Shown here piece by piece: positions 27,590 to 37,420 of a DNA stretch of 64,000 nucleotides. The position numbers and the translations under genes are program-made. The DNA is from Symbiodinium natans (Eukaryota > Sar > Dinophyceae > Suessiales > Symbiodiniaceae): positions 1-64,000 of the forward strand of contig CAJNDS010002394.1 of NCBI GenBank assembly GCA_905221605.1, given 5' to 3'. A model generated the notes under the pieces. It searched no databases. It worked only from the letters and a program-made list of their open reading frames with translations, and was not told where the DNA came from. Position 1 is the stretch's first letter. Every line of letters begins with the position of its first letter.

Positions 27590-27742
27590 ACTTGGAGGTT
27601 CATGGTACTTACTAACCAATTATAACTGGGCTTATAACCCTACTTATAATTGGGATAACCCCTATAAAGCCCTTTAGGGGTATTATAAGTAGGGTTATAA
27701 GTACAGTTATAGTTGGTTAGTAAGTACCATGAACCTTCAAGT
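27590..27742. mobile_element. 153-bp palindromic MITE-like element
   Basis: The 39-bp ends (27590-27628 and 27704-27742, starting ACTTGGAGGTTCATGGTACT) pair with two mismatches. The inner arms CTTATAACCCTACTTATAAT and its complement pair perfectly. The whole element is a long hairpin. A partial relative (GGAGGTTCAGGGTACTTATA) is at 31316. Confidence 0.85.
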
Positions 27743-29602
27743 AGGGTTTAGGGTTTAGGGTTTAGAGGGCTTCGGGTCTAGGAACGTCGCGGAATCAGGG
27801 CCCCTCCGAAGGCTCTAGTTGTGAACAACCCCCTGTGTGCGTGTTGCCGTCAGCAGCTGAAAACGACCTGCTCCCTGCTTTCTATAGTACCTCCTTGGTA
27901 GCCCAGTTGGTGCCCCTTTGCCCCCTTTTCTTGGTTCAAGGTTCCCTTAAAAACCCTAAGCCCTAGCCATAAACCCTAAACCCTAAACCCCAACCCCCAG
28001 ACCCTAAACACTAAATGCTAAGCCCAAGACCCTAAACCCTAACCCCGAGATCCATACTGGGCCACCAAGCCTTTGAAGAAAAGGGAGAAAGATGTTCACG
28101 GGAGATCTGGACACGTCTGTGCCCCCAGCCAGGACTGACCTAAACCCCAAAGCACTCCTGTGAACCTCCTGAACCCTCTCACCTGATCCTAAACCCTAAA
28201 CCCTAAACCCTAAACCCGAAACTTTAAACCCGAAACCCTGAGAGGTTCAGGCTTAGAATTGACGAGGGGCGTGGGTTGTACTACAAGGACTCCCCAGTTC
28301 TTACCCTTCGGTTTCGTTCTGTGTCCCAAACTAACTCGGGTTTACAGTTTAGGGTTTGGGGTTTAGGGCTTGGGGTTTAGGGTTTGGGGTTTGGGGTTTG
28401 GGGTTTGGGGTTTGGGGTTCAGGCTTTGGGGTCTAGAGTTTAAGGGCGCAGTGCTCTTTTTGGGGGGTGCACATCGCACTCTTAGCCAGACCTGGGCCCA
28501 ACCATGGGAAATCCGGGGGCTTGGGCTTATAGGGATATTAGGGATATTCGGGTTATTGTTTTTTTTTTCGGGTTTGGGGATGTTACGGTCACTATCGTAT
28601 AGGGTATAGAAGGGGTAAAAAAAAAAGGGCCCATGCTAAGTGACCTGTACCGACCCTAAGATAGAAACCCTAGTAAAATCCCTTAACCCACCTTACTAAA
28701 GCTTCTCACTAAGTCAAAAGATCTTCCTACTACTGGCATGTTTTGTTTTCAGAGGATTAGCGGGCCCTCTGATTTCTTGTGGAAGCTCCGTAGAGCCTAA
28801 ACCCTAGAAAAACAGACTGTATTCCCCAAACCTATACCCGACCCTAAACCCTAAACCCTACACCCTGAAACCTAAAACCTAAAACCTAAACCCTAAACCC
28901 CAAACTTAAACCCTTAAGCCCGCTCCTGGTCCCTGCTTTCTCCCTCTGCTCGAATCGCTTTCCTAGTTTCCTTCAGGGCCCTTTGAGATCCAGTATCCAG
29001 GGTTTAGGGTTTAGGGTTTAGGGTTTAGGTTCAGCATCCGTGCGCCCCGAACTGAACCCTTCTCCTGACCCCCTGAAACCCCCTAAGCTCTAAAGCAACC
29101 CCCCGAAACCCGAAACCTCGAAACCCCGAAACCCTGAAACCCCGAAACCCCGAAAACCCGAAACCCCGAAACTCCCCAAACCCCGAAACCCCGAAACCCC
29201 AAGCCCCCAATGGGCCCCTAAACCTCAAAAGACCTAAGCCATAAACCGCTAAACCCGCAAACCCCAGGCCCCTACGCCCTGCAACCCACCACCTCCCATG
29301 CTCTCACGTCCTGAACTCCCAGCCACTGTTTGCCCGAAGCCCTAGACCCCGAAGCCCTTAACTCTAAATCCCTGAATTGTATAGGGTCTTAGGGTGTTGA
29401 GGTTTTCGGGTTTTGGGGTTTCGAGGTTTGAGGTTCTTAACCCTAAGCCCTGAACCCTAAACCCTAAACTCCAAGCCCCAAGCCCTAAACCCTAAACCCT
29501 AAACCCTACACCCTACACCCTAAACCCTAAACCCTAAACCCTAAACCCTAAACCTAAACCCTAAACCTGAAAGGCTTAGGATGTTTAGGCCAGGGCGCAC
29601 AC
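27743..29602. other. Degenerate arrays and unique spacers, no clear gene
   Basis: Holds TTTAGGG (27743-27770), CCCTAAA tracts (27950-28050, 28190-28240), TTTGGGG units (28380-28420), unique AT-richer DNA (28560-28800), CCCTAAA (28840-28910), a CCCCGAAA/CCCGAAA tract (29098-29205) and CCCTAAA (29440-29575). Frames of 60-80 aa across these are repeat translations. Confidence 0.65.
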
Positions 29603-29667
29603 CCCTGCTTGAATCGGGCCGCTGAAGCGGATAATGTTGAGCAGCATGGAGCCTTCGACAGGACCCC
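29603..29667 (-). CDS. Exon-like island, minus strand
   Basis: On the minus strand, TCCTGCTCTGAG, then one frame with GPVEGSMLLNIIRFSGPIQA, then a GTGTGC donor. Codons such as CTG CTC AAC ATT ATC CGC TTC AGC GGC are coding-like. CCCTAAA/TTTAGGG arrays flank it. The sequence looks like a folded-protein segment, family unknown. Confidence 0.55.
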
Positions 29668-30222
29668 CTCAGAGCAGGAGGGCAGGGGTTTAGGGTTTAG
29701 GGTTTAGGGTTTAGGGTTTAGGGTTTAGGGTTTAGGGTTTAGGGTTTAGGGTTTAGGGTTTAGGGTTTAGGGTTTAGGGTTCCGGGTGTAGGATTTAGGG
29801 TTTAGGGTTTGAGGTTTCGGGGTAGCAGCCCCAGTCCCCTAAAGGACCAGTTGTGGGTGTTGGGGTCTTAGGATACCAAACCCTAAACCCTAAACCCTAA
29901 ACCCCAAACCCCAAACCCTAAGCCCCAAACTCTGGGGAGCACTGCTGGATGTCATGTTCAAGGCCTTTGGCTCTTGGGGGGGTCCTCTGATTCGATTTTT
30001 GTTCATGGGTTTCCCTACTACCTCCCTCTAACATTAGGGTTTAGGGTTTAGGGTTTAGGGTTTAGGGTTTAAGGGTTTAGGGTTTAGGGTGAACCCATGA
30101 TTTGTTGGAGCGACTTCGCAGCAAGAGCTGCTTGATGCAAGAGAACCTGCTGGGTGGCTGGGATTGAGGAGCACCAAGCCCAACACGCCGAACGTATTTC
30201 GGGGCGCAAGAAAGGGTTTCGG
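29668..30222. repeat. TTTAGGG arrays and short islands
   Basis: Thirteen TTTAGGG units (29688-29780), CCCTAAA/CCCCAAA (29877-29930), a unique 100 bp, TTTAGGG (30035-30090), then a 125-bp unique island. Confidence 0.88.
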
Positions 30223-30372
30223 GTTTAGGGTTTAGGGTTTAGGGGTTTAGGGGTTTAGGGGTTTAGGGGTTTAGCGGTTTTGGGGTTTTGGGGTTTTGGG
30301 GTTTTGGGGTTTTGGGGTTTTGGGGTTTTGGGGTTTTGGGGTTTTGGGGTTTTTGGGGTTTTGGGGTCTTGG
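30223..30372. repeat. TTTAGGGG then TTTTGGGG octamer block
   Basis: TTTAGGG changes to TTTAGGGG (30240-30270) and then to about ten TTTTGGGG units (30283-30365), the 8-mer used at hypotrich ciliate telomeres. Translated frames of FWGFGVLG or PKTPKPQN type are artefacts. Confidence 0.95.
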
Positions 30373-31182
30373 GGGGAGGGGTTAGGGCTTAGGGCCCTAA
30401 ACCTCAAACTCAAGAGTCCACAAACACAGCCAAAGCCCTCAATGCTTTGCACCCTCATCCTTAAACCCTCAAGCCCCGAGAGGGAGCCCTTCTTGCCAAC
30501 AGTCAACCACTACTTGCTGGGGTTTAGGGTTTAGGGTTTAGGGTTTAGGGTTTAGGGTTTAGGGTTTAGGGTTTAGGGTTTAGGGTTAACCCAAAAAAAA
30601 CAAGCACAGAAATCTTATTCCTCGTTCCTTTAGCAAATGGTAACTAGTCATGAGGTTGGGGGCCTGAGCTTGGCGATGAGGACTGCGCAACAGTTTGCTA
30701 GATGAAAGGCCGTACAGCAGAAACTAAATGCTCAGGGCTTATCAACCTAAACCCTAAACCCTAAACCCTAAACCCTAAACCCTAAACCCTAAACCCTAAA
30801 CCACCAAAAACAGTAATATAAACCCTAAACCCCCTAAATTTAAACCCTAAACCCTAAACCCTAAACCCTGTATCATCTGGGCTCTTGGATTTGGGCTCTG
30901 CAGTCCCAGCAGAAGGGCGGCGCTGTCTAACGACAGTCGGTCCTTTCATGTGCGTCGGCCCCTACGCCTGATTTTTTAGCAGCCAACCAAGGCTCAAAGA
31001 GCCCGAGCCCTACCAACCCTAAACCCTAGACTCTAGACTCTAAACCCCAAGCCCTAAACCCTGAACCCTGAACCCTGAACCCTGAACCCTGAACCCTAAA
31101 CCCTAACCCTAAGCGTGTTGGAAGTCTTTGGTCGTACCCGAAAGCACCCCATACACCCTGTCTGGGTCTAAATGTCTAGGTA
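30373..31182. other. Arrays and spacers, no clear gene
   Basis: TTTAGGG (30522-30588), CCCTAAA (30748-30800, 30840-30870), CCCTGAA (31055-31100). Unique DNA between has no convincing frame. TTAGGGCTTAGGGCCCTAAA at 30388-30407 is a head-to-head junction of G- and C-type units. Confidence 0.65.
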
Positions 31183-31293
31183 TTTCCCGAAATAGAGCTA
31201 CCCCCTTGCTGGGCTTCCCTATCACAAGGGTTATAAGGGTTATAAGGGAGGGTTGTAAGGTTTCGGGTTCGGGGTACCCTCGATTTTGGGAAA
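31183..31293. mobile_element. Inverted-repeat element, about 111 bp
   Basis: TTTCCCGAAATAGAGCTACC (31183) and GGTACCCTCGATTTTGGGAA (31273) are imperfect complements at the two ends. Interior holds a GGGTTATAA duplication. MITE-like. Confidence 0.55.
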
Positions 31294-32355
31294 CGCCCGC
31301 GTGTGCACATTACATGGAGGTTCAGGGTACTTATAACCCCAATTCTAACTGTGCCTCTTCAGCCCCCCTAAGTCCTCTAAGTAGGTTCTATTCAGTCGAC
31401 TTCTATTGGGTTTATAGTACCCACGAAGCCTAAACCCTAAACCCTAAACCCTAAACCCTAAACCCTAAACCCTAAACCCTAAACCCTGAACCTAAACCCT
31501 AAACCCTAAACCCTAAGCCCTAAACCCTAAGCCCTAAACCCTAAACCCTAAACCCCAACTATGGGCCCTTTGAGACGTGGCGGTCAGATTGAAATTGAGC
31601 AGCTGCACCCGGCAGGGTCTCACCGGGGACTCAGCCTGGATCCAGGCAACGTGGGGGTATGGGGTTTAGGGTTTAGGGTTTAGGGCTTAGGGTTTAGGGT
31701 TGAGGGCTTAGGGCTTAGCGCTTAGGGTTTGGCGCCGATCTTCATCTAGAAACATGCTCTGCTGCCCCCCTACGCCCCGAAACCCCTACAAGCCCTCAAG
31801 CCCTCAAACCCGAAAACCCTTACACCGCTCAATCCTAAGCCGTGACCCCTAGCACCTAAACCCTCAAACCCTAAAGTCTAAGCCCTAAAACTCAAACTCC
31901 AGACCCTAAACCCTAAAACAAAACTCGAAGCGCCAAACCCTTAAAACCCAACTCAACCTATGAGGTTTCAGCCATGGGGCCCTTAGTATGGTCCCTTACC
32001 CCTTGTTTATAGGTATCCGGAGTATGGGCCCTTAGTATATATCGTGTATATACAGGTTCTATAACAAGGGACACAAACGGGTTTAGGGTGTGAGGCTTAT
32101 GTTTCGTTGATAGAAGGCAAGGGAGCCAAATTCATCGCCCCTACTTGGAACTCCAGATTCAGCCCTAAAGCCTAAACACTAAACCCTAAACCCCAAACCC
32201 TCAAGCCTAAACCCTAAACCCTAAACCCGAAACTCTAAACCCTAAACCCTAAACCCTAAACCCTAAACCCTAAACCCTAAACCCTAGACGCCCTAAACCC
32301 TAAACCATAAACCCCCGAGGTCCACGTAGAGCCCCTAGATTCCACCCCGCCCTAC
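31294..32355. other. Arrays, islands and unique DNA
   Basis: CCCTAAA (31430-31555), island 31560-31655, TTTAGGG/CTTAGGG (31660-31730), degenerate CCCTCAAA tracts, unique DNA with ATATATCGTGTATATACAGG, CCCTAAA (32165-32315). Confidence 0.6.
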
Positions 32356-32420
32356 CTGAAGAGGTCCAGGTTGGTGTCCCAGTTAACGAGGTCCCGGTAT
32401 CGAACGATTTCCCAAGCCTG
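32356..32420 (-). CDS. Exon-like island, minus strand, GTAGGG donor
   Basis: On the minus strand, GCATCCCCAG, then QAWEIVRYRDLVNWDTNLDL plus F, then CTTCAG|GTAGGG. Aromatic-rich, G/C third positions, perfect AG|GT borders. Product unknown. Confidence 0.55.
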
Positions 32421-32830
32421 CTGGGGATGCGGCGCGCGGTGCTACCAGGGGGAGGGTTTAGGGTTTAGAGTTTAGGGTTTAGGGTTTACGGTTTAGGGTT
32501 TAGGGTTTAGGGTTTAGGGTTCAGCATCTCTGATCCAAGCATTCACCAAGGGTGTTTGGCATCACCCCACCCACCTAGAATCCCTTTCATTTGGCAACCT
32601 TATCTACCATTTCAATTCTTACTGCCTGAAGTCCCCTGAACCCTAAATCCTAAATCCTGAAAGCTCCAGGGAAGCCCCTGAATCCTAAATCCTAAACGCC
32701 CCAGAAACGCCCTTAAGCCCTAATGCCCAAGTCTTAAAAAGCTGCAGAGAGGGCCCCCGAACTCCAAATCCTAAATCTTAAAAGCCCAGAGAGGGCCCTG
32801 AACCGTAAATCCTTACAGGCATTACCCCAA
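32421..32830. other. TTTAGGG array and unique DNA
   Basis: TTTAGGG (32457-32523), unique DNA, then CCTAAATC-type words and duplicated AGAGAGGGCCC stretches (32746, 32789). Confidence 0.65.
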
Positions 32831-33075
32831 AGCACCACCGCAGCCCGAAACAGCTCTAAAAAATCACAAAAAGCTGCTCCCACAATGAAAATGCTGATTT
32901 TAGTACTGAAATCGACGGTTTCGGGGCCCGTCCATTTTACCTGAAAGAACCACCACAGCCCCAAATAGCTTTGCCTGCTCCCGCAATGAAAAATGCTGTT
33001 TTTTAGTACCGGAATCCCCTCCTTTTACCCCAAAAGGACCACCACAGCCCCGAATAGCTTGAAAAAGCCCCAAAA
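32831..33075. repeat. About 100-bp repeat, three diverged copies
   Basis: CACCACCGCAGCCCGAAACA (32833) and CACCACAGCCCCGAATAG-like starts at about 32949 and 33039, with GCTCCCRCAATGAAAAATGC and TTTTAGTACNGGAATC between. The word CACCACAGCCCC also occurs near 36.8 kb. Confidence 0.7.
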
Positions 33076-33091
33076 CACTTTAAAAAGCGGG

Positions 33092-33292
33092 GGTGTCCCG
33101 GGACTCCCCGGGACAGCTGTCCTGGGGGCGTCTGGGGGGTTCCGGGACATTTGCTTCAGGAGGGACCCGGGACACCCCAGGACAACCTGTCCGGGGGGGT
33201 CCCGGGACAACCGGTCCTGGGCGGGCCCGGGACAACCCGTCCCGGGGCGGCCCCGGGACAACCCGTCCCGGGGGGGCTTCGGGACAGCCCAT
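33092..33292. repeat. CCCGGGACA repeat, extremely GC-rich
   Basis: Repeating units of about 25-26 bp with CCCGGGACAACCCGTCCCGG, which is nearly self-complementary. Six to seven units. Frames are open on both strands but are repeat products. Confidence 0.88.
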
Positions 33293-33460
33293 ATCAGATT
33301 AGGATTTAGGATTTAGGATTTAGGATTTAGGATTTAGGATTTAGGATCTAGGATCTAGGATCTAGGATCTCGGATTTAGGATTTAGGATTTCGGATTTAG
33401 GGTTTAGGGTTTAGGGTTTAGGATTTAGGATTTAGGATTTAGGAACCACAAAACCACAAA
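33293..33460. repeat. GATTTAG variant array
   Basis: GGATTTA heptamers (33299-33450) with a GATCTAG sub-block (33347-33368), four TTTAGGG units, and GGATTTA again. Confidence 0.94.
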
Positions 33461-34003
33461 ATCACAAGACGACCCCATTAAGGTTTAAATATAATATATA
33501 TATATATATAGGTAGAGATGGTTTAGGGTTTAGGGTTTAGGGTTTAGGGTTCAGGGTATAGGGTTTAAAACCCTAAAATCCTCAAACCCCAAACCCCAAA
33601 CCCCAAACCCTTTTTTCGTGGTGGTGTGTTGCGTTCCCCAACGCGAAGTCCATCCCCGGCTCTTGCGCGTCGGTGCGAGCCACAGTGCGTGACCGTTTCT
33701 TTGCGAGCCTGCGAAAGAGGGTTTAGGGTTTAGGGTTTCCGGTTTCGGGTTTAGGGTTTAGGGTTTGGGGTTTAGGGTTTAGGGTCTAGGGTTTGGGGTT
33801 TAGGGTTTAGGGTTTAGGGTTTGGGCTTTAGGGTGCTTTGAAGGGTGTTTCAAGTTGACGTGCGAGACTCTCAGTCCCACAACCTCACAGCGTTGCTCCG
33901 TGCGCCTGCGAGGCTTTGCTAGGCCCTCTCCTTGAAGAACATGAATTGAAGGCTTTGTGCCATTCTGCAGCCTTAAATTACACCCTAGACCCTAAAGCCT
34001 AAA
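33461..34003. other. Arrays with an exon-like island
   Basis: TA microsatellite (33488-33511), TTTAGGG meeting CCCTAAAA (33518-33610), and an island at 33612-33708 that on minus follows CTCTTTCGCAG and reads KKRSRTVARTDAQEPGMDFA in one of two open frames. TTTAGGG/TTTGGGG follow (33718-33835). Confidence 0.5.
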
Positions 34004-34455
34004 CCTCTCTTACATATATAACTTACATGTTGGACTGGGCGGTCATATTGTTACTGCCAAAAAAAGACTTTGTGCCCAGCATAAATATAACCTTCGGGCC
34101 CCGAAGGTCCTATTTTTGCTGGGCGCCCACCCCGCCCAGTAAAAAATATGACGTCATATTTTGACTGGGCCCCGCCCCAAACCTGGCCTGGCCTTGGGCT
34201 TTAGGATTCAGGGGCTATTGGGCCTTGGGCTTTAGGATTGAAGGGAGATTAAGCCTTGGGCTTGCGGTTTGAAAGCAAAACTGGCTTGAAGTTTAAAAAC
34301 TATCCCTAAACCCTAAACCCTAAACCCTAACCCTAAACCCTAAACCCTAAACCCTAACCCTCGAATGTTTTCCTAATGTTATGGGACCCAAAGGGTGGGT
34401 GGGTATATATTCGATACCAGAGTAGCGAGCTTGACTAGTGAATGCTTGAACTGGA
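34004..34455. mobile_element. Dispersed element, copy B
   Basis: Partner of 15352-15855: CTCTTACATATATAACTTAC start, GACTGGGCGGTCATATTG words, hairpin CCTTCGGGCCCCGAAGG, TTTTCCTAATGTTATGGGA, GGGTGGGTATATAT and CTTGACTAGTGAATGCTTGA end. Copy B contains a CCCTAAA tract (34304-34362) at the place where copy A has unique DNA. Confidence 0.75.
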
Positions 34456-37156
34456 GATGCTGAACCCTGAGCCCTAAACCCTAAATCCTAAACCCCACAC
34501 CCAAAACCTCAGGGGCTGCATCGGACAAGGACCCAGAAAGGGGACATAATTATGTCGTGAACCCTAAGCCGTAAGCCCTAAACCCTAAACCCTAAACCCC
34601 TAAACCCTAAACCCCTGAACCCTGAAGCCCTTAACCCTAAACTGGGAATCGAAACCAAACGCACGCCTCAACCCTGCACTGCAAAGGGCATTGGCGGTTC
34701 GGGGTTTCAGGGGTTTAGAGTTTTGGGGTTTAGGGTGTCGGGCTCAAGGGTTTTGGGGGTTTTGAGCTCAGAGGCTTAGGGTTTAGGAGTTTGGGTCAGC
34801 GTTTAGGGTTTAGGGCTTACCAAGTGCCAGAAGAACACCTAGATGCTTTGCAGGTTCCTTGGTGCAGCCATAGTGAAAGTGCTGGGTCTATGTACTGCAG
34901 AATCTGCTAGAAACCCGAAACTTTAAACCTTAAACCCTAGCACTGCGGCCATACGTTGGGTTTCTATTGGGTTTCCTGCATCAAGTTTTATGTTGAGATG
35001 ATATTTTAAAGCTTAAGGTTTAGAGTGTAGGGTGTTGGCGGTAGTTGGAACAGTCCTTCTACACTAAAGCTCTAAATCCCTAAACTCTAAAACCCTAAAC
35101 CCCAAACTCCAAACCCTAGACCCTAAAACTCTTAACCTTAAACGGTCGGGTCCGAGGTAAAGGGCTCGTTGCGTGGCGGTTACAAAGCGGCAGGCTAGCA
35201 CGTTTACGACGGTTTAGGGTTAGGGTTTGGGGTTTAGGGTTTGGGGTTTAGGGTTCAGGCTTCAGGGTTTAGGGTTTAGGGTTTAGGGAATCTACCTCAC
35301 ATTGCCTGCTCCCTAAACCCTCCCTAAATCCTAAGCCCTAAACCCCTACCCACCTCCGTTGAAGTTTGCCCTCGGGGCTCTGATACATGCAGGTGCCCGC
35401 TAAGGCCTACGTACACCCCGCACCCTTCATGTCCCTCGGTTTACGGCTCAGGGTTCACCTAAACATCCTAAACCACCGAAAGCCCTCAGCCCTACCCCCT
35501 AGGCTCAAAGCCCGAATCCCGAACCCCAAAACCCAAATCCTCAACCTAAACCAATCGAAGCCCTTTCAGTCCTCAGCCTTAAACAGCCAACCCCCCGACT
35601 TTGAGTCACAAACCCAAAGGCTTCCGTTTTAGGTTTAGAGGTGTGTGGTAAGTTCGGGCCGTGTCGCCTGAGAACGTTGATGGCAAGATGCTGCCTGGCC
35701 CTCAGGGCTTCTATGCAACCCCGTCAGGGTACCTTTTGGGTTTAGGGTTCAGGGTTAAGTGGTAACATCCCAAGGGTAAACCTTCAAGCCCCTGCTTGCA
35801 ACAACGAAAGAATCCAAAACTCCACACCCAACACCCTTTGATTCTTAGGTTGCTCGGCAGTCTTGATGCTAAACCCTAAGCCCCAAGCCCGAAGCCTTCA
35901 ACCCAAACCCCTAAACCCGAAACCCCTAAACCCCAGACCCCAGACCTGGGCCTTGCCAACAAAAAGGTTTAGGTGTTTTCGGGAGGCTTTGAGGTGTTAG
36001 GGGCTTTTAGAAGTTTCTTCCGAGGCTTTTTAGGTGGCTTTAGGTGCTTTATGGGTTGAGGGCTGCATGAAACCGAGGTTTGGGGCTTGATGCCCCGAAG
36101 CCCTTCCACACCTTCTGACCGTAGCCCAATAAACGCCACAGCCTTTTCCTCAAACCCCAAACCCTAAGCCCCAAACCTCAAGGCCCTAAACCCCAAACCC
36201 CAAACCCTAAGCCCCAAACCTCAAGGCCCTAAACCCCACACCCTCAACCATAAACCCTAAACCCTCAACCCCAAACCCTAAACCCCAAACCCTGAACCCC
36301 AAGCACAGGCCCATGGAACAGCGTGGGGGCCTCAGGAGGCAGTTCTTATGGAGGGTTTTCGGGTTCAAGAAGTTTAGGGTTTAGGGGCTCAGGGTTTAGG
36401 GTTTAGGGCCAGTTTAGGGCTTCGGGTTTAGGGTTCTGAGGGCTTAGGGCTGAGGGCTTCGGGTTGGGACGGTTTGTGACCCAAGGGCCCTAAACCTTAA
36501 ACCCTGAGCCCTAAACCCTGAACCCCTTAAAGAAGCAAAGGGGCCATAGGAAGGGAGACCCTTCTTTCTTTTTGCTAGTGTTGGGGTCCCTTACATTCCC
36601 CTAAAAAGAAAAAAAGGCCTAAGCCCTAAACCCCAAACCCTAAACCTAAAACCTAAACCCTAAACCCTAAACCTTTGTATTCCTAGGTTGTTGCTGGGTC
36701 TGGGGAGGCAAGGGGTCTTGGGAAGGGGCGATCCCAACTTGCACCAGAAACAGCAAACAAATCGCCACCACAGCCCCAACCCCTAAGCTTTAAACCCCCA
36801 CTCACCCTTCAGCCCTCGGTTTAGGGTTTAGGGTTTTGGGTTTAGGGTGTAGGGTGTAGGGTTTAGGGTTACCTCCAAATATTAGAGCCCGTCAACACCT
36901 TCTTCCATAGGCCCAGAAGGATTCTTACCCTAACCCGCAAGACAAGTTTCGGGGCTTTTAAGGTAAGCCCCCGGTGGATGTTCGCCCCCCTCCGCGATCG
37001 TCACTGCTTCGGTGGTTTCCAACGCGTTCCCCGAGTACGTCAGTTGGAATGATCTGACGCACTACAGGGTTTAGGGTTTAGGGTTTAGGTTTAGGGTTTA
37101 GGGTTTAGGGTTTAGGGTTTAGGGTTTAGGGTTATTGCATGAACCCCGGAGAACAG
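34456..37156. other. Long stretch of degenerate arrays and unique DNA
   Basis: Mixed CCCTAAA and TTTAGGG tracts (for example 34580-34640, 35215-35290, 36175-36300, 36640-36675, 36823-36870, 37069-37133) and unique spacers. Frames of 60-80 aa (35387-35632, 35969-36160) are Pro/Lys-rich repeat translations. I see no convincing exon. Confidence 0.55.
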
Positions 37157-37420
37157 TTGGATCACGCCACGTCCTGCATTTTCCCCCCAGGGGAGGTGTT
37201 GACGCTCCACCAGTCGCAACAGGTAGCCAAGGCGGCTCGCGAGGAGTACGCCACCGTGGAGCCCGACAGACTCGTTTTCTTCTGGGCTTTGCTGCCTTCC
37301 AACGAGTTTGTGTTTCTCTCCGGGGCGTACGTGGTATCCGACGGGACGCTTCAGTCCGCGCACCAGTTCGCCGGAACTGGCTCTCCAACGGAGCTAGAAC
37401 TGGCGGGAGCGAAGGTTTGC
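37157..37420 (+). CDS. 88-codon exon with CAG/GTGAGT borders
   Basis: GGAGAACAG precedes and a consensus GTGAGT follows at 37421. The single frame contains CIFPPGEVLTLHQSQQVAKA, EYATVEPDRLVFFWALLPSN, EFVFLSGAYVVSDGTLQSAH and GTGSPTELELAGAKVC. Amphipathic, globular composition, G/C third positions. It may start at ATG 37139 or be internal. TTTAGGG abuts on the left and CCCTAAA on the right, opposite to most islands. Family not recognised, but this is the longest clean internal exon of the repeat zone. Confidence 0.7.
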
